The translations under genes and the position numbers were made by a program. The notes under the pieces were generated by a model. That model saw nothing but the letters and a program-made list of their open reading frames with translations, was not told the DNA's origin and ran no database searches. 64,000 nucleotides of DNA from Sarcophilus harrisii (Eukaryota; Chordata; Mammalia; Dasyuromorphia; Dasyuridae), in assembly GCF_902635505.1 (NCBI RefSeq), contig NC_045426.1, positions 671,121,087-671,185,086 of the forward strand, read 5' to 3'. Below are positions 1-9,086 of the stretch, one piece after another (positions within the stretch are counted from its first letter, which is position 1; each line of letters begins with the position of its first letter).

Positions 1-19
1 TTCCACTGGTGTGCTCCTT

Positions 20-27
20 CTCTCTCT

Positions 28-78
<51 letters not shown>
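20..78. repeat. (TC)n microsatellite
   Basis: A nearly pure CT-dinucleotide run, perfect from about 35 to 76. The reading frames through it are low-complexity and not genes. Confidence 0.95.
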
Positions 79-80
<2 letters not shown>

Positions 81-103
81 TCTGTCCCTCACTCCCCCCT
101 CTT

Positions 104-119
104 TGTGTGTGTGTGTATG

Positions 120-154
<35 letters not shown>
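104..154. repeat. (TG)n(TA)n compound microsatellite
   Basis: A TG run passes through TGTA into a perfect TA run. It sits about 25 bp after the TC run. Confidence 0.95.
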
Positions 155-156
<2 letters not shown>

Positions 157-159
157 ATC

Positions 160-1050
160 CTGTCATTTCTCAAAGCCTACCACTAATTCACTCTCTTTTC
201 ATATCATCCCCTATCTTCTCTTATTCCTTTTCCCTGCCCCCCCCCACTTCTGTTGGGTATCCAAATGAGTGTATATGTTATTTCTTCTTTGAACCAATTC
301 TGATGAAAATGAGCTTCAAGTGTTATCTTCTAAGGGTGGTAGAAGTTCTTCTTTGCATATCTTCTCTATGTGAGATAATTTTCTCGATTCTTCTTTTCCC
401 TTCCCCCTTCTCCAAGAACATCCCTCTTTCTAAATTTTTAATTTCTTTTGTGATCATCCCATCAAAGTCAACTCACATCTGATTCCCTCTATGAATTTTC
501 CTTCTAATTGCCATAATAATGACAAAGTTCTTAGATCATATATCATCTTTCCATAAAGGAATGTAAATAGTTTAATCTTGTTAACTCCCTTATGATTTTT
601 CTTTCATGTTTACCCTTTTATGTTTCTCTTGAATCCTATATTTGAACATTAAAATTTCCATTTAGCTCTGGTCTTTTTATCAGGAATACTTGAAAGTTCT
701 CTATTTTATTAAGTATTCATTTCTTCCCCCTGAAGGATTATACTCAGTTTTCTTGAGTAGATGATTCTCGGTTGTTTCCTAGCTTCTTTGCCTTCTGGAG
801 TATCATATTCCAAGCCCTCCATTTTTAAAAATATAAATGTTGCTAAATCTTGTGTGATCCTGACTGTGATCCATGATATTTGAATGGTTTCTTTCTGGGA
901 TGCTTGACATATTTTTTTTCTTGTTGTAGGAGCTCAATTTGACCTGGAATTTGGCTATCATATTCTTGGAATTTTCATTTTGGAATCTTTTCCAGAAGAT
1001 GATCAGTGAATTCTCTATTTCTATTTTACCCTTTGGATCTAAAATATCAG
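160..1050 (-). mobile_element. L1 LINE fragment, ORF1 side, minus strand
   Basis: About 200-690 matches the same stretch as 9100-9300, and 690-1050 matches 10667-11020. In the second copy the minus strand encodes the C-terminal domain of L1 ORF1. This copy is therefore the antisense of an L1 ORF1 end and the sequence after it. No open frame is left, so it is old and inactive. Confidence 0.6.
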
Positions 1051-1054
1051 AGCC

Positions 1055-1855
1055 ATCTATAGTTACACAAAAAAATGCTCTAAATTACTATTGATTAGAG
1101 AAATGAAAATTAACATAACTCTGAGTTATCATTTCATACCTCTCAGATTGGCTAAGATGACAGGAAAAGATAATGATGAATGTTGGAGAGGATGGGGGAA
1201 AACTGGGGCACTAAGGCATTATTGGAAGGTGAGATAGTGGAACCATTCTGGAGAGCAATTTGGAACTATACCCAAAGGGCTAAAAAACTGTATTTGACCA
1301 AGCAGTCTGTATCACAAGGAAATCTTAAAGGAGGGAAAAGGATCTACATGTGCAAAAATGTTTGTAGCAGCCCTTTTTGTGATAACAAAGCATTGGAAAA
1401 TGAATAGATACCATCAGTTGGGAAATGGCTACACAAGTTGTGGTATATGAAATGGAATATCATTGTCCTATGAAAATGATGAATAAGCCTGGAAAAATTT
1501 ACATGAACTGATGCTGAGGAAAACAAGCAGAACCAGGAATACATTGTACACATAAACAGCAAGAATGTGTGATGATCAACTATGAAAGACAGTGATTCTT
1601 CTCAGTGGTTCAGTAATCCAAAGTAATCCCAGTTGACTTTGGACAGAAAATGTCATCTGCATTCAGAAAAAGAATTAAGGAGACTGAATGTAAATCAACC
1701 CATGCCATGTTTACTTCTTTTTTCTGTTTTTTTTTTTATCTCTTCTATGTTTTTCCCCTTCTGCTCTGATTTTTCTCTGCCATGATTCATAAAGTAATAT
1801 GTATTAAAAATAAATTAATTTACTAGGGGAAAAAACAAAAACAAAACAAAAAGCA
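1055..1855 (+). mobile_element. L1 3' end, plus strand, 5' truncated
   Basis: Contains the typical marsupial L1 end: the 'agattggctaagatgaca' block, the 'ggagagcaatttggaactat' block, then a T/A-rich 3' UTR and an A-rich tail at 1805-1855. Many copies of this end occur in the window. It abuts the minus-strand L1 fragment head to head. The 5' part is missing. Confidence 0.85.
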
Positions 1856-1929
1856 TATTGTGCCTTCATATTTTCTAGAATACGAAGGTAATTGAGTTTG
1901 TTTTTTAAAATTAAAAATGCAAGCCTCAT

Positions 1930-2120
1930 TAAAATAGGTAATATTTGAGAAGTGCTTAGTAGAGTGCCTGGCACATAATATATACTTGAAAAATGTTCAT
2001 TTGAAAAAAAAGAAAGAAGTAGTATGGAGTAATAACCAGAGAAAACTGGCTTTGTAGCCAGGAAGCCCTGGGCTAAAGACCTACCTCTGAAACTGGTTGC
2101 AGAGCTCTGGGCAAATCACA
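1930..2120 (+). repeat. two SINE/LINE remnants (L2 or MIR 3' end, then SINE)
   Basis: 1930-2010 resembles the 'tgcctggcacata...' tail of MIR/L2. 2028-2120 resembles the body of the tRNA-derived SINE ('agccaggaagccctgggc', 'ctgggcaaatcac'). Both are diverged. Confidence 0.5.
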
Positions 2121-2954
2121 AGATGACCTGCTGCATGGGGCTGGGATGTGTGGGAAGGGTGAGGTGGCCTGGTGGCAGTCAGGCTCCAGTAGTGGCGGTG
2201 AAATTGTGCTCCGGCCTGCAGAATGTAAGTGAGAAGAGCTTAGCACCTAGTGGGCAGCCTGGAGAGAGCAGCTGATCCTGGTAGAGAAGGCAGTAGGCCA
2301 CAACATAAAGCCCAGCAGCTGTGGTCTGGGTCAACAAGCAGGCCCGCTCTAGGGGTGGCAGTGGGAAGCAAGTACAAAGTCCCAGGATGCTGGCCAAAGA
2401 CCCAGCTGGCCAGTAGGCAGCATCAGGCAGAGACACGGACCCCAGGGGCACAGGCGGCTACACCCAGAGACGTAGGCCCCAGTGGCAGCAGTGAGGCAGC
2501 TTCAGCAGCCATGGTAGCCCAGTGTCGTGTAGAGGGTTCAACGGCATATTTGGTGACAAAGGGAAACCCGCTCCCAACTCCCATAGCTCATGGCTTCCCT
2601 GTAATGTAAAACTGACAGGACTTTCCATATTCCTGCCTATACAACATCCACTGATCAACCCCTAATTCCTCCAGAGGGGAGGCTTAGAGGGCCAATGGGT
2701 AGCATTTTATGGAGGAAACTTGCTTGAAAATAGGAACAAGGAAAGGGTGAAAATGTCTAACTATCCCTCATCAAAGAAGGGGATGAGTCCCTGGGAAGTC
2801 TTTCATAATGCAAAGATTTTGTGTTCCATGACACCATATTCCCTGGCCATGTGCCATGGGGCTCCCAGAGAGGGGGAAGTCAGGCTGGTGGGCCAGGGAA
2901 CACTAACTGGAGGAGGGTAATTCTCCCTGACTTGTGATGAGGATCAATGACTGC
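2121..2954. other. GC-rich unclassified segment
   Basis: Roughly 830 bp, clearly richer in G+C than its AT-rich surroundings for the first 400-500 bp. It has frames of 119 codons on plus (2250-2609) and 90 on minus (2179-2451), but neither resembles a protein I know. It was in place before the L1 at 2968-3355 inserted at its right end. It may be the 5' UTR of a LINE or an LTR-type fossil; I could not assign it. Confidence 0.4.
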
Positions 2955-3368
2955 AAGAAATCTTATCATCTATCTTCGACGAAGAGAAGATCTAACACAG
3001 TTCCAATTGATTAATGATGGACAGAATCAGCTACACCCAAAGAGAGAACACTGAGAAATGAGTGTGAACTGTTTGCATTTTTGTTTTTCTTCCCAGGTTA
3101 TTTTTACCTTCTTAATCCAATTTTTCCTATGCAATAAGAGAACTGTTTGGTTCTGCACACATATATTGTATCTAGGATATACTGCGACATATTTAACATA
3201 TATAGAACTGCTTGCCATCTGGGGGAGGGGGTAGAGGGAGGGAGGGGAAAAATCGGAACAGAAGTGAGTGCAAGGGATAATGTTGTAAAAAATTACCCAG
3301 GCATGGGCTCTGTCAATAAAAAGTTATAATAATAAAAAAGAAAAAAAGAAAAAAAAAGAAATCTTATC
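2955..3368 (+). mobile_element. L1 3' UTR insertion with 13-bp target-site duplication
   Basis: Body 2968-3355 is the 3' end of a young-looking L1 with AATAAA near 3316 and an A-rich tail. It is flanked by perfect direct repeats aagaaatcttatc at 2955-2967 and 3356-3368. It is 5' truncated to about 390 bp. Perfect flanks suggest a comparatively recent insertion. Confidence 0.9.
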
Positions 3369-3702
3369 TTTGCTATAACCTTGAATTCCTGGTGCTGGTC
3401 CTGTTACCTTTTTACATAGATTTGTTATCACTCAACAGGTGATCATTTAGACGCAGGACTGATCCCTTCCTACAACCCCCCCAGATTCAGTCACTCTTAT
3501 AGGGAACTGTTATGTTATTTATTTTATATTGTTTTTGTTATATTTGTCTTCGTTTTTCCACCTTCTCATTTAGTGCTGCTCATATCAAACTTCAGAATTA
3601 TGGAGGTTAGGATTAACCAGTTACAACCCTAAAGTTATTTGCACAATGGAAGGTTATACAGAAGACCTTAATAAGAGGTCTTATCACCAAGGAATAGAGT
3701 AT
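3369..3702. other. no recognised feature
   Basis: This stretch continues the sequence that the L1 at 2968-3355 interrupted. I see no gene, tRNA or clear repeat in it. Confidence 0.5.
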
Positions 3703-4575
3703 GGCAGGAGCGATGTAGGCAAACCTTAGAGATATTGTGGGTTCAGTTCCGGACCACAACAATAAAACAAATATCACAATAAAATCACATTAATTTTTTG
3801 GTTTCCCACTCCATATGAAGGTTATGTTTACACTGTACTTATAGTCTATTAAGTGTGCAATACTATTATTTCTAAAACATGTATGTATCTTAATTAAAAA
3901 TATTTTATGGCTAAAAATGCTTTTAGGGAGCCATTATCTTTTTTGCTGGTTGAGGGTCTTGCCTCAGGTTGATGGCTACTCATTGACTAGAATGACAGTT
4001 GCTGAAGGCTGGGGTGATTTCTTAAAATTAGCCAACAGTGAAGTTTGCCCCATTTTACTTGAACACTTAAAAAATCCTTGTAGGGTTATTAATTGGCCTA
4101 ATCTGAATATTATTGCGTAATAATAATTTAATAATAAATTAAAAGAATAGGAAGAACCAAAGAAGGGAGAAAGAAGGGAACTGGTCTGTTGGTGGAGCAA
4201 TCATAATACACACATTTGTTAAGTTCACTGTATCATATGGGCACAGTTCACAGCACCTCAAAACAATTACAATAGTAACATCAAAGATCACTGATCACAG
4301 ATCAACCACATACTAATATTGAGGAAGTTTGAAATATTGGGAGAATTACCAAAATGTGACATAGAAACATGATGTGAGGACATGCTCTTGGAAAAATGGT
4401 GGCCAAGACTTCCTTGATGCAAAGTTGCCACAAACTTTCAATTTATAAAAAAAAAAAAATTATAAAAAAAAAAACTTGGGAGTAGCTGAAAATATCTAGC
4501 CCTCGATTAGATAATTATCTGCATTATCTGTGAAATGTAAGAAAATGAAGCATTAATAAAATGAGCTCTGCCTAT
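3703..4575. mobile_element. Tigger1-like DNA transposon, internally deleted
   Basis: The sequence follows the ends of Tigger1 (TcMar/pogo superfamily) as I remember them: 'gatattgtgggttcagttcc' near the left end, 'gtttacactgtactt', 'ttgctggttgagggtcttgcc', 'gggttattaattggcctaat', 'aacatcaaagatcactgatcaca', and a right terminal block at 4521-4573. The transposase middle is absent, so it is non-autonomous. A 50-bp foreign segment (4472-4521) lies just inside the right terminal block. A marsupial-specific Tigger1 subfamily is known (Tigger1a_Mars, from memory). Confidence 0.85.
4472..4521 (+). repeat. 50-bp duplicated segment, copy A
   Basis: Matches 5617-5666 at 49 of 50 positions in the same orientation. 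It breaks the alignment to Tigger1, so it was added to the transposon. Confidence 0.85.
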
Positions 4576-5339
4576 ATCTTAACTCTTCCTCTCAGGCAAG
4601 TTAGGCTAGTTTTTCTTGAAAAGGTATTGAGATATTTTTGGATATTTGATTGGTTCAGAGGACTAAAAGCTCAGACTTTTGAAGTCATTTCCTCATTGCT
4701 TGAATACAAAGCAGCTACAAAGACCATAAGGGGCATATTTCATAATGGATGATTCAGGTGTATTGAGCCTCCACTATTCTCTATCCTTTATAACATAAAG
4801 TTAGGAATTCCCCTTTCTCCTGACAGCATGGATTAATTTTTTACAAAGCTGTATTGAAGACAATTAATAAATATTTATTTATTGATTGATTGATTGATCA
4901 TAAAAATATGCAAGCTTTAAGAAAAGACTTAGGGAGTCCTTTCAAGTCAAAGTCTGAAAGACCACTTGTCAGGTATATTATAGAAAGGAAGACATTTTTG
5001 ATCAGATATGGATTTGAATTAGCTGGCCACTGTTGTTCCTTCTATGGAGACAAAATCTGCTGTTCACGAGCTTTCACTGAGCTTAGGTTAAATGACATGA
5101 GCAACAATCTTGTATTAAATGTTCAAAGGAATGTAAATCATATTTTAAGAGAAAAAAATTCCCAACAATGAGAAATTCTTAATAGGAAAAAAAGTCCCAT
5201 ATGTTAAAAATCTTCATAATAACATTATTTGAGATAATAATGCACTACTGCTATGTGCACCAGCATATACCTAGGTGCTTAACAAATAATTACTGACTAA
5301 AAAGCTGGAAAGAAAGTATGTGGTCAATATCATCATTAT
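4576..5339. other. no gene; short TTGA run and an MIR-like remnant
   Basis: AT-rich unique-looking DNA. There is a short (TTGA)n near 4880-4897. 5230-5300 resembles an MIR/L2 tail ('ctatgtgcaccag...ctaggtgcttaacaaat'). Nothing coding seen. Confidence 0.5.
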
Positions 5340-5342
5340 CAT

Positions 5343-5430
5343 CAATAGACATTGATTAAGCACCTATTATGTGTCAGGCATTGTGCTAAGTGTTGGGGAT
5401 AAAAAGAAAGGCAAAAATAGAGAAATAGGG
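5343..5430 (+). repeat. SINE remnant ('attaagcacctattatgtg' type)
   Basis: Carries the common marsupial SINE string of a tail block 'attaagcacctattatgtg' followed by 'ttgtgctaagtgttgggga'. Diverged and partial. Confidence 0.65.
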
Positions 5431-5616
5431 AAATAAATTGTGCCAAATTAAATGCAAGGAGAGGTTTTTCCACTAGTATGGAAGTTCTAGGGCTTTGTGT
5501 CTTACTGTTATGCATAATAAAAACAGATTTTGCCTGAGTGGGGAAGGAACAGTGAGCTTGCCTCCCTAGTTTACCTCTTCTCAAGCCTCAGATTTATTAG
5601 CAGTTAAACCAGAGGG

Positions 5617-5666
5617 AAACTTGGGAGTAGCTGAAAGTATCTAGCCCTCGATTAGATAATTATCTG
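5617..5666 (+). repeat. 50-bp duplicated segment, copy B
   Basis: Partner of 4472-4521. The flanks here are not Tigger, so this is probably the donor copy. Confidence 0.8.
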
Positions 5667-5769
5667 TAACAGAAGGCTTTGATCTCCATGGAGACACAGG
5701 GATAAAAAAGGAAAGAATTTATTTTAGCTTGGGTGCACTCTGCCTGTTTTTTTGTTAGCTGGCAGAGGT

Positions 5770-5865
5770 CACAGTCACAGTCAACAAGCATTTATTAAGC
5801 ACCTACACTTTGTATGGCACAGTGCAAAGAGCTGGGGAAATAAAAGAGGGAATGGGAGGGGGATG
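5770..5865 (+). repeat. SINE remnant
   Basis: Starts 'gtcaacaagcatttattaag' and runs into 'gagctggggaaataaaagag', the same family as 5343-5430. Confidence 0.7.
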
Positions 5866-5937
5866 GGAAGGAAACACTTTTCAAACAAGGTATATACAGG
5901 ATAAATTGGTGATAGTAGCTAACATCTATATAGCATT

Positions 5938-6180
5938 TTAAGATTTACAGGACAGCTAGGTGGCCCATGGAGTTGGAGTCAGGAAGGTCTGAGTTCACAC
6001 TCAATCTCAGACACTTACCAGATGTGTGACTTCACAAGTCACTCAAAGCTACCTGCCTCAATTTTCTTGCATGTAAAATGAGCTGGAGAAGGAAATGGCA
6101 AACTACTTCTTTGCCAAGAAAACCCCAAATGGGGTCACAAAGTCTGACAGGACTGAAATCAACAACAATTAAGATTTACA
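5938..6180 (+). mobile_element. tRNA-derived SINE with 12-bp target-site duplication
   Basis: Body 5950-6168 begins 'gacagctaggtggc', holds 'gagttggagtcaggaag' and ends in the 'ggcaaactacttctttgcc' / 'ggggtcacaaagtctgacag' module. Perfect flanks ttaagatttaca lie at 5938-5949 and 6169-6180. It looks full length. Confidence 0.93.
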
Positions 6181-6224
6181 AAGTGTTTTACAATATAGTC
6201 TCCATTTATACTCACAATACTGCC

Positions 6225-6600
6225 TATTCTTTATTATATATTATACACTATACAGCTGAAGAAACTGAGCTGGACAGAGGTTAAGTGCTTTGTTCATGTC
6301 TAAGGATACAATTGAAACTGCATCTTCCTGAATTCTGAATTCCAAGGCACAGGGCCCCGTATTCATTAAGCCACCCAACTGCAGATTTCTTCAGAAAGCA
6401 TTTTTACAGCAAATACAGCAGTTTGCCATAATCACCAGACCTGGTTACCCTGAAGACTTTAAAATCTTATTTAAAATTATTATAAATCTTATTTTAGTCT
6501 CACAAACACTGTAGGAAGAAAGTGTTTTATTATCCTCAATTTATAGATAAAGAAATTGAGCTGGACAGAGGTAAGTGACATGCCCACAGTCATATCTTAA
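6225..6600 (+). repeat. two MIR-like SINE remnants
   Basis: 6225-6385 and 6520-6600 each show the 'gaaactgagctggacagagg' block, with 'ttaagtgctttg' or 'taagtgacatgccca' after it. Both are diverged and in the plus sense. Confidence 0.65.
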
Positions 6601-7190
6601 TCTAGTGCTAAAATTAAGGAGGAATGAGAAAGAATTCTTGAAGAAGGTAGGATATAGTCCTCATATCCTAGAACTATTTTCTGTTATACTACACAGGTTA
6701 AACTATAAGGTTTAATATGTACCAAGTTCTGAAATTCTCCAGAAAGTTTGCTGATGTTGCAAATTTATAATTCTACCTTTGGCATCCTGAGTAGGCTTTC
6801 TCAGTTAATTTTTAGAAACCCCATCTTTTGTTGCTTTATCCAAAAACCCAGTATAAGTGCAGACCCCCAGAGGGCTTTGGATCTTTCCCTAGAAAGTACA
6901 TTTATCCTGACCATCACTAAACATGTGCAAGGGAGACCAAAAGGAATTCTATCCTTGACTAAAGTGCTGTAGCCTCTATTTGATTGAAAATATCAAAAAA
7001 TTATTGTAACCAATCCCAGTGATTCTGAATGGCATTTACTAGAATGCTATCATGAAACTAGAGAAGTAGGAGGTGGAGATAAAGATATGACTAAAAAGTT
7101 ATAAGCCCGTTCTTATCTGAGAAAGGCTCTAACTAGTAGAAGACTGAAACTAAGATATAATTTGGATGGCCTTGTAGAGTTGAGTCTAGA
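6601..7190. other. no recognised feature
   Basis: There is a 74-codon frame at 6748-6972 with no protein similarity known to me. No repeat ends seen. Confidence 0.5.
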
Positions 7191-7194
7191 ATAG

Positions 7195-7430
7195 CTACAC
7201 TCAAATTATTTTATCTCAAGACTCATCTCAACCCTTAAAAATTATTGAGAACCCCAAAGAGCTTTTGTTTATGAGTCATATCTATTGATATTCATTATTA
7301 GAAATTAAAATTGATAAAATTCAAATGTTTATTAATTGATTTAAAATACTAAGCCATTATATATAACATAAATAACATTTTGAAAAATGCAAAGGAAGGT
7401 AACTAGTTGTACTAGACTTAAAACTATATT
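7195..7430. repeat. old therian-wide interspersed repeat (probable DNA-transposon fossil)
   Basis: Contains 'accccaaagagcttttgttt' and 'tctattgatattcattatta', strings I know from an old repeat also found in eutherian genomes. I do not trust my memory of its family name. Diverged. Confidence 0.5.
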
Positions 7431-7436
7431 ATAAAG

Positions 7437-9086
7437 TGAGTCATCAGAATCATTTGGTACTAGCTAAGAAACAGAGTAGTAGAAAGTGGAATAAATTAAG
7501 TTCACAAGATAAAACAGTTAATGACTATAGAAATCTATTAATCTAATAAACCCAAAGACTTCAGTTTATGGGATAAGAACTCACTATTTGACAAAAATTG
7601 TTGGAAAAATTGGAAAATAGCATGGCAGAAAATAGACATTGATTAACATCTAACACACTATACCAAGATAATGTAGAAATGGGTTCATGATTTATTCATA
7701 AAGGATGATACTATAAGCAAATTAGAGAACAAGGGATAGTCTACTTCTCAGATCTCTGGAGAAGGGAGGAATTTATGGCCAAAGAAGAACCAAGAACATT
7801 ATGAAATGCAAAATGGATAATTTTGATTACATCAAATTTAAAAAGTTTTGCACAAATAAAAACCAGTGCATCCAAGATTAAAAGGAAAACAGAAAGCTGG
7901 GGGGGGGGGGGAAATTACATCCAGTGTTTCTGATAAAGCCCTCATTTCTAAAAGAATATACAGAATTGACTCAAATGTATAAGAATACAAGCCATTTTTC
8001 AATTGATAAATGGTTAAAGGATATGAACAGACCATTTTCAGAAGAAATTAAGCCATTTCTAGTCATATGAAAAAAAAATGCTCTGTCACTATTGATTAGA
8101 AAAATGCAAATTAAGACAAACTCTAAGCTATCATTTCACATCTTTCAGATTGGCTAAGATGACAGAAAGAGATAATGATAAATGTTGGAGGGGATGTAGG
8201 AAAACTAGCACACTAATGCATTGTTGGTGGAGTTGTGAAATAAGCCAACCATTCTGGAGAGCAATTTTGAACTCTGCCCAAAGGGCTATAAAACTGTGCA
8301 CATAACCTTTGATCCAGCAGTATCTATACTAAATCCATATCCCAAAAAGATCATCAAAGAGGGAAAAGAATCCACATATGCAAAAATGTTTGCAGCATCC
8401 GTTTCTGAAGTGGTAAGAAACTGGAAAGTAGATGCCTATCAGTTGGAGAATGGCTGAATAAATTATGGTATATGAATGTAATGGAATATTATTATTTTTT
8501 AAGAAATGATGAGAGCACCAGCTCTGAAGTCAAGAGGAACTTAATTCAAATATTGCCTCATATTTGGCCCTGGGCTGTGTGGCCCTGGATAAGTTACTTA
8601 ACCCCAATTGTGAAAGAAAAGAAAGAAGGAAGGAAGGAAGGAAGGAAGGAAGGAAGGAAGGAAGGAAGGAAGGAAGGAAGGAAGGAAGGAAGGAAGGAAG
8701 GAAGGAAGGAAGGAAGGAAGGAAGGAAGGAAGGAAGAAAGAGAGAGAAAGAGAGAAAGAAAGAAAAAGAGAAAGGAAAAAAAAAAGAAAGAAAGAAATGA
8801 TGAGCAGGTTGATTTCAGAAAAGCCTGGAAAGACTTACATGAAGTAAAGCTAAATGAAATGAGTAGAACTAACAAAACATTGTACACAGTAACAAGACCA
8901 CATGATGATCAACTGTAATAGACTTGGTTCTTTTCAACAATGAGGGATTCAAGTTAATACCAATAAACTTGTGATGGAAAATGCCATCTACATTCAGAGA
9001 GAGAACTCAACTGAATGTGAATCAAAGCATAGTATTTCCACCTTTGTTGTTGTTGTTTGTTTTTCTTTCTCATTTTTTCTCTACTA
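7437..9086 (+). mobile_element. L1 LINE, end of ORF2 plus part of 3' UTR, plus strand
   Basis: Follows the end of marsupial L1 ORF2 ('caaagacttcagtttatggg', 'ggaaaattggaaaatagcat') down into the 3' UTR near 9060. Its frame is broken throughout. A SINE sits inside it at 8514-8791. It ends where a minus-strand L1 begins at about 9087. Confidence 0.85.
8501..8804 (+). mobile_element. 5'-truncated SINE with expanded (GGAA)n tail, inside L1
   Basis: Body 8514-8791 starts mid-SINE at 'agcaccagctctgaag', ends its SINE part at 'ttaaccccaattgtgaaag', and continues as about 110 bp of GGAA repeats (8625-8735) and mixed purines. Flanks aagaaatgatgag at 8501-8513 and 8792-8804 match perfectly and are L1 sequence. 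The long purine tail gives the spurious Lys/Gly/Arg and Phe/Leu/Pro/Ser frames on both strands. Confidence 0.93.

Noticed and set aside
1-1855. A single L1 with 5' inversion (twin priming)
   Set aside because: The minus part is the ORF1 side and the plus part is the far 3' end, which would require loss of nearly all ORF2. Two separate insertions are simpler.
8472-8918. 148-codon frame with Lys/Glu/Gly/Arg repeats
   Set aside because: Translation of the (GGAA)n SINE tail within L1.
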